Below the pieces are notes generated by a model that saw only the letters and a list, made by a program, of their open reading frames with translations, was not told the origin of the DNA and ran no database searches. Below, one piece after another: positions 12,998-25,937 of a stretch of 64,000 nucleotides of DNA. Position 1 is the stretch's first letter. Every line of letters begins with the position of its first letter. The position numbers were made by a program, and so were the translations under genes. The DNA comes from Tetrahymena thermophila SB210 (Eukaryota > Ciliophora > Oligohymenophorea > Hymenostomatida > Tetrahymenidae). The DNA is taken from assembly GCF_000189635.1 (NCBI RefSeq), contig NW_002476022.1, positions 62,001 to 126,000 of the forward strand. Direction: 5' to 3'.

Positions 12998-13408
12998 ATG
13001 GGCTGCGTACAATCTGCTAAACCAATGAACAGAAAGAGTTTATAAATTGAATAAAATATGAATGATTGCTCCATTCAAGTCGCTAAGAAAAGATACAACC
13101 CTGATTTAATGAAAAATGGTTGCTAAGCTGCTGAATTAAATGATTTCTCTCTTTGTGCTACTGATAAGAAAAGAGGAAATTATGACGACATTGATGATAT
13201 GAATGAATTCGATAACTCATTTGATGATGAAAAGAATACAAATTCATCTAAATCTGAAGAACAATAAGATACAAAATAAGTTATTCCTGCTTAAATGCAA
13301 ATTAACTGGTAATTATAAAATAATATTGGTGAAAGCTCTCTCCTTCAAAGAAGATTCATCAACAATAAATTAAAAATTAATTCTAATTGTGAAATCGCTT
13401 GCTAATGA
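12998..13408 (+). CDS. small MGC-type acylated protein, unknown function
   Basis: Single exon, 136 residues, ending in TGA at 13406-13408. The start is preceded by AAA as usual here. It begins MGCVQSAK: Gly2 fits N-myristoylation and Cys3 fits palmitoylation, so the protein probably sits on the inner face of a membrane. The rest is hydrophilic, with an acidic middle (DDIDDMNEFDNSFDDE, about residues 66-82) and a C terminus ending CEIACQ. No domain was recognised. It stands alone between two gene deserts, which makes a real, expressed but lineage-specific gene likely; codon use is clearly coding. Confidence 0.75.
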
Positions 13409-16400
13409 GCAAAAAGACAAAAAAAACTCTCTTCTAAAAAATTATCCACAAATCTAGCTACACTATACAAATAGATAGACAGATAAGAGGAAATTTTGAA
13501 AACGAAATTATTAATTAAGAAAATTAGATTCATAACAAAACTATAAAAATTAAAACAATCATCAAAATAAATTATTGTTATACTATTCAAACAAATAAAC
13601 AAACAAAAAACATCTCTAATCTTCTCATTCTCAACTCTCTAAAATGGCCATTTATTTTCAGCGTTCTAAACTATGCTGAATTTTGGTTATCTTATATTCT
13701 AATCTTTATTAACAACTGTAAATGATTAACACTAATACTTAAAATATTTTTTATAAAACTTAACTTATTTTTGTAAATCTATCTATCTATAATCTCTCTA
13801 TCTTGTTACTCAATTTATTTTTTTATAATCATCAAAATAATTACTGATTCAGAAACTATTTATTTTCGCTTACACTCAAATAAATACTAATTATTTCTTA
13901 CTTTATGTACAATTTTGAGATAATATGCATAGAAGTTAACTAGCATTTGCTAAAAGTAAGGTTGCTCAGATTTACATTCTCTTTTGTAATTTCAAATGAT
14001 TTATAGACTTACTATATTCCCTTTTTCATTACTCTTATCAATCCAAATATTCATCAGTAATCCAATAAATTTTTATTGATTTCAGATTTTATTTAGAAAT
14101 ATCCTCCACTACTTAAATTTCTTTCTAAAAGAAATCAAGATTAAGTTTCTAATTAATTTTATTCAAGAAAGTTACTCGAACTTAAATATATATTTTTCTT
14201 GATAAAGCCTACATAATTTTACACTATTTTAAAATAGGTTTATCTTATGCAAATTAAAAGAAATAAACCATTTTTAAGTAAAACGAGTTGAAGCTTTTCG
14301 CAATCATCCAAACTCACAAAATATCACTAAATCTCATTTTTAACTCTCAATTGTACAACTCGTAGACAAAAAAAAGTTAATTTATGGTAAAACAACAATT
14401 TTTTAAAAAGAAAAAACTGAAATAAGCGTTGAATTACTTCAAAAATTTTAGTGAAGTCTTACTGACTTGTATTCTTACTATTGAGCAAATTTTAATTAAA
14501 AATAATAAGAAAATTTATTTGTCTATCAAAGCTATTGAAAGATTTTTTATTTAGATAAGTAATGCTAATAGATTTTGATGGCTTGGCTTGTTTGATATCT
14601 AAATCAATATTAAAGAAAAATAAGCTGCTTTTATCCAATATTTCTAATATTTTATTCAGTAAAAATATTAAATAAAAATTTAGTTATTAATTTTTTTTTT
14701 AAATGAAAAAATTTAAATATATTATTTTTTTTCATACAAAATATCGATTCATTATCCTAATCATATAGTTTTAATCAGATTTTTCATTGGGTTAATAAAT
14801 TAAATTAAAAATCTAACACTTTTTACATCGGTTATCACTGCTCTTTGTAATATATTTATCATTAAAATATTTGAGGCCAGCCTGTTTAAAATATCTTTAA
14901 AAATCCAAATTATTCAATCATTTTACTGAGAAATATGCATCTTTATTATTTTAAGGTAAATTTTTTAATTTATTAATTACTTTGAAACGAATTTACTTTG
15001 ATATCTTGTTAATTTTACTATCCCCCAAACCTGAGAATCTTTTGTAGTATTTTTACATGAATTACGTATTAAAACAGCTTGAATTGTTGTTATAAAGGAT
15101 TTTCTCCACTACCTGAAAACATTTAAACAAAAACTCTATTTTTTTTCTCTCAAAAAAAAGCAAAATATTAAAAATATACAAAAATCTAAATTCTATGTTA
15201 AAATATATCAAGTATTTAGATTTTAGCGACCAAAACTAAATAAATTTAGGAATTATGTATAAGTGAAATAGTAAATTATGATAAATAGAATAAATACCAT
15301 AAAAAATTGTGAAGATGAATTCTGAGGTTAATTCAAATATAAATTTTTTTACAATAAAATCTAAAATTATTAGATCATCTAATTGATCTTTAATTCAAAA
15401 AAATTTTAGCTTAAGAAATGATAATATGACATAGACTTTATAAATAGAAATTAATCAAATTTATTTTTTACTAAAGAAATAAATAGCTTACATTAAATAA
15501 TAAATATACAAACTTTTGATGAAAAATCTCAAGCTTTTTTTTGTATTTACATTTTCTAAATTTTTTAAGCTTAAAGGCCTAAAATATTATTTTGTTTTTT
15601 CTTTAAAAAATACCAACTAAATCTTTAGATAATATTTATTTTTACTTAGTTTTTATGAATGATTTTTTGTTTTAATATAAATGAATGAAATCAAAATCAA
15701 TTTAACATAATAAATTTAGAAGTAAGTATGAAAAATATAATATATTGTTAAAACTAGGTAAGAACCCTGACTGGCTATTTACTATTCTCAATTACTCAGT
15801 ATTTCCCTTTCATGTCATTATTAAATTATTTAAAGCAATCTGAGTAGTACCAACTAAAAAATAACCAATTAAATTTATTCATATTCTTAATACTTTACTC
15901 AATTTTAATAATTTTTTTACATCAGTGCTACTTCTTTATTTTTAATTACATAGAACTATTTATTTAAAGACATTTAATAACTATAAATCAATTATCATGA
16001 AGTTCTAGATACATTTCCCATTTCGCACTGATTTTTAAACAATAAAGATATCTATTTAATTAAGACAATATGTATGGTAAAATGCTTACATTATTTTCTA
16101 TATTTGTATTTTTATAAAGTTTCAAATAAAAGAATTTCAAATTAATTTACTCCAAATATTTATAGAATATTTTCAAAATTATAAAATTGATTAATTAAAT
16201 TTTTTACTTTTTTTATTTACTTAACTAGAAGATTATGTAATAATTTATTGAAAAAACTCTTAATATGTCAATATAAATTGCTTGAATGACATATTTATAA
16301 ATTTAGCTCTAATTCATAAATGATATGATAATACTGATTTATTATAACTAATATTAATCACTTTCTTGAACAGTAGAAAATATATCAAATATTAATTAAA

Positions 16401-18189
16401 ATTTGATTGATATTCATGATTATTTAGATATTGTAAAAAAAACTCTGTACTTTCTATTGCTATTTACAATTTATATTTCTCAATAATTACATTCAAAAAA
16501 AAAATAAAACCTAATAAAACATATTAAATAAATATAAATAGATGCATAAATATAAGTTTTATTTTTTCAAGTAGTTAATCAAGGTTGTTTATACAAAGCA
16601 TAATAAGTTTAAAATTTAAAGTAGAAAATTAAATAAAAATTGAAATTTTTTTTTTAAAGGAATTATCTAATAATAGAAAAATAAACGATTAAAAATATAA
16701 TATGTGTATTTGTAGATACCTATAAAAAATATTTTTAAAAGGTATTCATTTAGCTAGCAATTATTTAATTATTGTATCAGTTAAATAAAACTTTTACTAA
16801 ATTCTTCTTTATTTATATCATGGATTCAGTCTAAATTGTATCTAAGCTTTAAATAAACTCATTTTACTATTATATTGAATCATTGGTTTGTTCATTATAA
16901 ACTTTTACAATATTTTAAAATCTATTTGCTAAAAATTAAAATAATTTAATAAATAAAATTAAAAAATTTTTTTGTAAAAATTGATATTTATATTATAATC
17001 TATTACCTAATACCTTTAATAAAAAACTTAATACTAATCAAATTAAATGACTTGAATAATATTATTAAGTTAAATAAATAAATAATTTTATTTAAGCTAG
17101 AATCAGGGTTTAAAATCTAAAATATTCTCTTGCAAAAAAGATTGATTTTAAAATAAAATTTAATTAAAATGGTCTTAAATGCTTTATTCAAAGTAAAAAA
17201 ATGATAAAGCTTGAAGAAAAAATAATCTCCGTCTTTTTTGTAGTTTTTTTCCAAAAATTAATCCTTAATTTATAAATTATATTTTTATTAATCACTCAAC
17301 TTGATTGAATAAATAAGTTGAATAAGCATAAAGTATTTTAAAGTATTCATTAATACATGAGAAAATATTTTATTAAAAATTAAGTGATTGAATCCAATAA
17401 AAAAGATAGATATAGTTTTTTATGATATTAAATCAATAAATTAATTTATCCTAAATTTATTTTAACTACTTTTTAATAACAATAGAGCAAGATAATTATT
17501 TAATAGTAAACTAGTAATCCTGATACTATTATTTACAAATTTTAAGAAATCTGACAATTTATTTAGAAATTATTTTATTTATTCATTTTTATTTTATAAA
17601 TTTATGAAAAAGTAATTCTAAATTTCTTTCTGTTTTTTAAAAATATTTTTTGTTTTTGCTACAGATTGGTTTAAGATTCATCAGATAATTTGAAAATTTT
17701 CTAAAATAATAGTAAAAACTCCCCCTCTTCTTAACCAAAGTTTTTATTTATTTTATTTTTGTGACTGAATAATACCATTAATAAAACGTAAATGTATTAA
17801 TTAAATAATTATATAATGATGAAAAAATAGAAGACTTCATTAATTTTTTTTAATGCTTCCAATAAATAAGAAAGCTTAATGGAATTATGGAAAAAAATTA
17901 TATATGAAAGTGAGTAAAACTTCACTTTAAATTATTTTATTAATTTAACCAAAGAATTACTGTAATAAAATATTTACCTATAGAAAAAAATTAAATTTTA
18001 TTCAGAATTATTAAGAATCAGCGAGGTAGTTTTTATTAAGCTTTTAAATTTTGTTTTATCATTAATAAACAGAAATCAACTATTAATATTTTTTTCTTTT
18101 TACTTATTGAAAAATCTAAAAAATTTAGGTAGTGTTATAATTCAAATTATATTAGAAAAATTATTAAAAATAAAACAATAATAGATAAA
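13409..18189. other. 4.8-kb AT-rich gene desert
   Basis: No supported gene on either strand. There is a small inverted repeat, ACGAGTTG (14283-14290) with CAACTCGT (14356-14363), separated by 65 nt. The remainder is poly-A/T-rich sequence without recognisable motifs. Confidence 0.65.
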
Positions 18190-19174
<985 letters not shown>

Positions 19175-20775
19175 TTTGCTTTGAAGTTTTAAATTATTTA
19201 AAATTTAATGCATTTTAGGCTAAAATATTATAAAAATATTAATATTTATAAACTGTAGATTTACATATTACTTTTATTAAATGGTTTCTTTAATTAATTA
19301 AGATAAAATAAAATAAATATAAATCAAACTCACTCATTTCATCTAAAAAAGCTTTAATAAAATAAAAATAATATGCAATTTATATTTAAAATAAAACATA
19401 TTACTCCCAATTTTATTGGCATATCAAAAAATATTTAAACTTCTTTTTTAAGAAAGTTGTAAGTAAAAGTTAATAAAAATAAAATAAAATACTTTCAATA
19501 AATAAGTCAAAAAAATTCTAAAAAATTAATATCTAGAAAGGATTTATTGGATAATTTACTTAAGATTAGTAGAAAATAAATATGTAATGATTAAAAAGTA
19601 ACAACGAAATATAATTAAAAAGAAAATTTTCAAATTAACAAAAAGAATAAATCAATCAATCAATTACTCAACTAATTTTTTACTATTTAATTAATTATTA
19701 ACACATTTTATAATTTTCAAATTGAATATTGAATAAAAATCAAGGAGAAATATTACTTTTATAAATTTCGTAGATATAAAAAAGAATATTCCTTTTATCT
19801 GTATTAAGAATAAACTAAATCAATTAACAAAAAATGGAATGAGTAAATAAATAATTTAAGTTAATTTTAGTTTTATCAAAATATTTATTTCAAATTTATT
19901 TCTTTTACTTTATCTTGCTTAAATTTTAATTGGTACTATAAAGTAAGAAATGAATAATCAAAATCTTTTATGAAATTATCTTTTTATATTCAATAAATAG
20001 TCTCTCAAACTTGCTTTCAGAACTATTTATTTTAAATTGGATTTATTAAAAATTTTCTAACTTTTTTCATATACCATTTATTTTTTTAGTATTTTTAGTT
20101 ACTCGATGTATAGTCAAAAGTTGTTTTTTATGATTCTTTTATTGATAGTCCTTCTCTTACATTTTTAATGCAAATTTATAGATGTTCAGTTTTTATTGAG
20201 AGTTATTTTTTAAAAAAAGGAAGAATATTACGAATTATCAAAAGAAGAGTTATAGTAAATTTCTTAAGTATATTTCATGTAGTTACGATTATCAATGAAA
20301 AATAAAGCCTTTTAGTGTTGATTGATTTAGAGTGTTTACCCTTAATTTAATAATTTTGATACATCAATTTAATCAATCAATTATTTGTTAATTAGACTTC
20401 AAGCAAATTATATCAAAAATATTGGAGATTATTCAAAGGAGAGTTTTTGATATTAATTAATTAATTAATTAATAATATTCATTTAATTTAAAGAACTAAA
20501 GAATAATTAAATATTAGTAAAAACATAATAAATAGATAGCAAGCATTTATTTATAATACTTATTCCTACTCTAAAATATAAACAATTTCTGTACATAGCA
20601 GAATTATATCTTCAATACTATAAAAGTAGTAATATAACCAACCAATCATAGGTTTCTACACTGGGCTATTATCGCTCTTAATTAATCTAAAATAATTATA
20701 TTTAGTTTGTAATAGTACAAAGTAGAAAAATTTAGATAGATCAGTTAATTATCAATTTAAGATAGAATATTAAAT
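19175..20775. other. AT-rich spacer between Rab2 and AAA ATPase genes
   Basis: No gene recognised. Contains a run of five TTAA units (20453-20472) and AATC repeats near 19655 and 20370. The last few hundred bases are the presumed 5' region of the AAA ATPase gene. Confidence 0.6.
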
Positions 20776-23236
20776 ATGCAATAGATTATTCGATTATCTA
20801 ATTAGAAAGGATAAACATAAAAGTAATAAAGTCCATAGTCTAATTAAATGTCACAGACTTAAAGTTAGAACAGTGAATACTCTTAAAAGACAAAAAATAA
20901 ACAAATGTCTTCTGCCCATTTGATTAGCATTTCTTGCTCTAGTAAATTATTAAAATATTATCTGTGTATATATAAATAAAAATAATGAGTATAATCTATC
21001 TCAGGAATAGCTTTATAAATCAAAGTAGTTCTGACAAATGGATATCTTAACAGAGAAAATATGATTAATTGTCTTTTAAACTCTAAATATTCTTTTGTTT
21101 TAATAAAAATAGGTTAAATATTTAGGAATTATAGGGTTAATAATACTCTTTATTTAAATCAAACAATCTAGAATTAAATTCAACAAATGAGCATTTCAAA
21201 TTAGTTCAACTTTGGACTGAAGGACATCCTCGATGATAAAGATTCAATTAAATAAAATAATAAATAATCATGTGTAAATCGATTTTAAATAAAAGAACCC
21301 ATAGATAAATTTTCTTAGTTTTTACAGAAATCTCATTATAATAAAGTCATCCCTTAAAGTTACAGTGGAAATAGCTTAAGTAATGAAAATAACAGTAATT
21401 ATAATAGAAATAACAGCGGTGGAGGAGGCACTCATAATTAAAACAACTCCAGTAATGGAGCCTCATAAAATCCATCAGAATAATATAGTGATTAAGTGAG
21501 CGAAAAGGCAACTCGATATTCGATAATGAGTGGATGCTCTGCGAGTGAAGAAACTGCTTCTATATAATCTATAGCTGATGATTAAACTCTAAAATATATT
21601 TAAGATCTAAAAAGATCTTTAAAAAGTAAATTTTAACCATTTTATCTTTTAAGAATTAATATAATTCGATTGCTTTTTAGTTGTATTTTTAAGATAGACA
21701 ATTAATTATTTTCTTTAAAGAGACAAAAATATTTCGGCTTATAAAGCTTATCATTTTCAATATTCTCATTTCTAATGATTTTGTAATACTAATTAGATTG
21801 TATAGTTAAGAAAAAACCTAATGTAACATTTAACGATATTGCAGGAAACGAATATGCTAAAAAATAAATATAATAATCTTTCAAATTACCACTCCTTTAT
21901 CCTAATTTGTTTAGTCAATAAGGCTAACCTAGTCCTTGGCGTAAAATACTTCTTTATGGTCCTCCTGGAGTGGGAAAAACAATGCTTGCTCAGGCAATTT
22001 GCAACGAATTTTATAGCTTATTCACAATTTTGCAGGTTTCTCTCGTTGACATTACATCTAAGTTTGTAGGAGAGAGTGAAAAGTAAAAAAATAAATTGAT
22101 ATAAATTTACTAATTAGTTTTTGTATTAGGTTATTGAGAATGCTGATGGATTTGGCAAGAGAACACAGTCCTTCTATTATAATTTTGGATGAAATGGACT
22201 CAATAGGAAGAAAAAGAAATGATGACGAAAACGAAACAGAAAGGAGAATAAAAACTGAATTTTTAAAATAATTAGATGGTAAAATTCTTAATTAAAAATT
22301 GTAAAGTGGAGTAAAAAAAATAAAATAAAATTAATAAATTAGATATATAAAATGATAAAGAAAAGAATGTCAATATAGTAGCCATAACAAATATGCCTTG
22401 GGAGTTAGATATAGCAGTGCTCAGAAGATTTGAAAAAAGAGTACTAGTTCCCATGCCAAATTAAAAATTTAGAGAAGAAATACTTACATTGATATTAGGA
22501 GATAAAGTATTAACCAAAGAACAAAGAAAAGAAATTGCTGAACTAACATTAGGGTAATATTTAAATAATGATCTAATATTTTTAATTTTTAATTATACTT
22601 TTATTTATATTAGATATAGTGGAGCAGATATATCCACTGTGATAAATGATGCATTCATGAGACCACTGAAAGATTTAAGAAATGCTAAATATTTTAAAGT
22701 TATTAAAAAGTAAGTCAATAAATACATAAAGATAAATAAATATATTCCTTTTGTTAATTTTTACTTTTTATTTCAAGATTACCTGATGGACTCACTGACA
22801 GTCTTGAAGAAGTTAGATCATAAGACGAAGAGCAAAGATTTTACATGCCTATATAAGAGGGAGGTGAAGATACAAAAGACCCAGAAGCTTTCCAAGAATA
22901 AATAAAATAAAAAAATATAATAAAAGTGAATAGCTTAAGTGATATTCCAGCCTAATAAATTATCTTAAGAGAAGTTACATATGTAAGCTATCAATTAATT
23001 ACTTTAAAAAAGTTAATTTTATAAATATTTCAAATAATAACTAGAAAGATTTCAAAGCAAGCGTCAAGAACTGCAAACCGACAGTACCATCGAATTGGCA
23101 ATAATTGTATAAAAAATTTTTATTAAAATATGGGCATAGTGAGTAATAGGAAGATTTAGAATCTTTCGATACATAATTATATGACCAGTTGTCTAATCTT
23201 TACGCTTAAACTCGCTTATATGCCGCTGCTGCATGA
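20776..23236 (+). CDS. Vps4/katanin-like (meiotic clade) AAA ATPase
   Basis: Eight exons: 20776-20941, 21005-21625, 21797-22082, 22130-22278, 22343-22553, 22614-22709, 22778-22982 and 23045-23236; 641 residues. The first about 265 residues are Q/N/S/G-rich with no visible MIT domain. The AAA core has Walker A YGPPGVGKT (about residue 316), a pore-loop/GESEK region, Walker B IIILDEMDS (about 375), NMPWELD and RRFEKR (arginine fingers). The C-terminal KDFKASVKNCKPTVP run resembles the Vps4 C-terminal segment. Enzymes of this group use ATP to pull apart filaments (ESCRT-III or microtubules). Without an MIT domain the substrate cannot be named. The start of exon 3 is uncertain: acceptors ending at 21796 or 21805 both keep phase. 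Confidence 0.82.
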
Positions 23237-23250
23237 AACGATTCATGCAG
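23229..23250 (+). other. hairpin spanning the stop codon of the AAA gene
   Basis: CTGCATGAA (23229-23237) and TTCATGCAG (23242-23250) form a perfect 9-bp stem with the loop ACGA. The TGA stop (23234-23236) lies inside the left arm. Its GC content stands out from the flank. It may mark the mRNA 3' end or affect termination. Confidence 0.5.
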
Positions 23251-24183
23251 ATGGAGACATATAATACTACATGCATTTTTTTAACTTTATTTATTTCTTT
23301 TTTATTTTTAAACATTTTTAAAGCACTTAAAATTATTTATTTATTTTCATTTTATTTTATTAGCTTTCATTTTTTTTTAAATGGTTTATAATTCTATTTA
23401 ATCATTTTCATTTCTTTTCTTATTATTTTAAATCTTTTTTTTATTCATTCCAACTTTTAATTTATTTTTAATTAGTTTTTAGACATTCTTTCAATTCTTT
23501 TTAATATTTTTTGAAGAATTATATTTAATTTTAATACTCTTTTTAATTTATTTATTTATGCATCTTATTTAATTTAATTACTTAAATATTTTGATATCCT
23601 TTGAAAAATACTTTTAGGTTTGAAAACCAAAACATTTAGCAAATATAAAAAATAATTAATTAAGAAGTAATATCATATATAAATGTATTTATTATGAATA
23701 CATTTTATTAATTGTTTTACTATTCATTAATTTTAATTTTTTTTCATTATTTTTAGAGATTTTTCCAAATTCTTTCTTTTTAATGCTTTTTGAATAAATT
23801 TTTAAATTTAAATAAAATTATTTGAAATATTTTAATTTCTTTTAAAGATATTTTGAGCATTTTTATATAAAATAAAAAGCAAGTTTATTTATTATGAATG
23901 AATATACATTTTTATTTTTAGTGTTTTTTAAGTTTTTCTTTCAAGAATTTTTCATTATTTTTAGGCACTTTTTCTATTTCTTTTTAATTTTATTAAAACA
24001 TTAAAATTTTATTTAAACTATTTTAAAATTTTTAAAAATCTTGTTAAAAAATTATTTTGATTTTTTTGAATAATAATTTTAGTTTTGAAAAAAATAAAAT
24101 ACGATGTTAATTTAAATATTAAATCACATTTATAATTATAAATAATTTAATTTTAATTAATATGTGCTTTGTTTAATCAATAA
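23237..24183. other. convergent AT-rich spacer
   Basis: Lies between the 3' ends of the AAA ATPase and DHHC genes. Apart from the stop-codon hairpin I see only T-rich low-complexity DNA. Confidence 0.6.
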
Positions 24184-25383
24184 TCAATCCAGTTTAATCT
24201 TAGTTCCTTCTGGATAAATAATAGAGGTGAAATTGAGATTTCCAAAAATTTAATGCCATCTTGCTGTGAAAGTATCGTAGAGCTTAGCACGAGACTAACA
24301 TTTGATTATTATACATACCCATTCTAAAGCAGAGTATTCCTTCTTTTTCATATTATGCAAATTTTCTAAGTATGTTACTTCATTTGAAATATAGTACAAA
24401 TGAGAAATTAACAATATCATGGTGAAAAAGTGGAATAATATGCCACCTAAAAGAAGAATAAAAATTTCAACAAAGCTTGATGATAATTTATCCCATTATA
24501 ATAAAAAGAAGTCTATAACATCTGGAATAATACATAAAAGAACTATCATAGTCATGACATAAGATAGAAATACATAGCTAATAAAGTAGAGGTAGTTATA
24601 ATCACCTACACACTATCCTATAAAAAAGCAATGATGATCTAATCTATAAACACACTTATTGCACATTGAGCAGTGATGATCATGTTTTTCTTTAACGATA
24701 TTGCATTTTAAGCATATCTTTGATTTTATTTTGTCTATTTCATTGCCTTTATTATGTTAATGTTAATCACAATTTTAGTGTTTGCATCCTTCGCTGTGTT
24801 CAGTCTAGTTAACTTCTCCAATAATTGTTTATGTCTATTACTATTTTTTATTTGCTTTAGTCTTTTCATTTTTATTATTTTTCTCTGCTGTTTTTATATG
24901 ATTACTACTATCTATCTATGAGTCTGATTCAGTATTTGATACCTAGATTTATTTTTATTTTTATCTTCTTCTGCATAAACAAGATGATTTTTTAGCTTTT
25001 TTTGCCAATTCCATTTATTTCTTTTCATCCTTTTCTTTTTAAGCCTTCTCTTTCTTTTCGGCTTCAATTTTTTCTTTCTTTTTTCTCTCATCTTCATGCT
25101 ATTCCTTTTTTAAATAATTCTTGCTTGTGATTTGAGTGCCACAATCTGTTACTGAAGCTAAGTAAAGAGACCTAAATGTAAGTAAATATCCCATTAATAT
25201 TATGCATGTTATTGGAAAATCAAAATATGTATTCAATCTCTTTGGTATAATGTCAACTAAAACACATTTCATAGAAAGTATGTAAAGTAGGACTTCTATC
25301 GAGATAATGAATTTTCCCATAATCCAATATAAATGAACTTGAAAGGGATTTTTTTTCTTGAACCATCTTTCTTCTTAATTCAT
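24184..25383 (-). CDS. DHHC-type protein S-acyltransferase (palmitoyltransferase)
   Basis: Single exon, 399 residues. It moves a fatty acyl chain from acyl-CoA to cysteines of target proteins in a membrane. Two hydrophobic segments lie at about residues 20-40 and 48-68. A highly charged K/E/Q-rich cytosolic insert of about 110 residues follows, then the cysteine-rich zinc domain with CLKCNIVKEKHDHHCSMCNKC and the catalytic LDHHCFFIGQCVG (about residue 248). Two more membrane segments lie at about 262-287 and 296-325. The four-span layout with the DHHC domain between spans 2 and 3 is the family norm. The start follows AAAA, upstream of the first hydrophobic segment. It is head-to-head with the Tim50-like gene. 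The target proteins are not predictable. Confidence 0.9.
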
Positions 25384-25937
25384 TTTTTATATATTTTATT
25401 AATTTATTTAATGCTTTTTTTTTTTGTATTTTATTTAACACTAAAATAATAAAATATATTGTTTTAAATATCATAAATTGTGCTTTTTTATTTGAAAGAT
25501 TGAAATATTTAAAATTTTACTCATTTTGTGTAAATGAATACCAGAAAATATATCCATTAAATCTATCACAAAAATTATTCATTTTTTTTAGTTGAGAAAT
25601 CATTACTAAATAAACTAAATTTGAAATAAAAATCTATAAAAATTAGAATTTTTTGTAATAAATGCAAGTACTTTATATCTTTTTTTGAGATAAAAAATAA
25701 AAAAATTAAAATGTTTTAATCAAGTAATTTAAATAGAGATGAAATCTGAAAGGTATTTTATTAAGTACAAATAAACTGAGAGAAGAAGCAACGAAATAAA
25801 AAATGAATTTAAAAACTAAAAGACTTTTGAAAAAGAAGGATATATAGTTAAATAGATATTTCGATGTAGTTTTTGTTAATTATAAAAAATCTAAACAATT
25901 ATTAAATTAAGTTAGGGTGTTAAATATTAGTAAAGAG
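25384..25937. promoter_or_regulatory. shared 5' region, DHHC (-) and Tim50-like (+)
   Basis: Divergent spacer of 554 bp that must hold both promoters. It is AT-rich; no defined box could be recognised. Confidence 0.4.

Noticed and set aside
14283-14363. 8-bp inverted repeat with 65-nt loop
   Set aside because: Too short for its loop size to be significant in 80 bases of AT-rich DNA.
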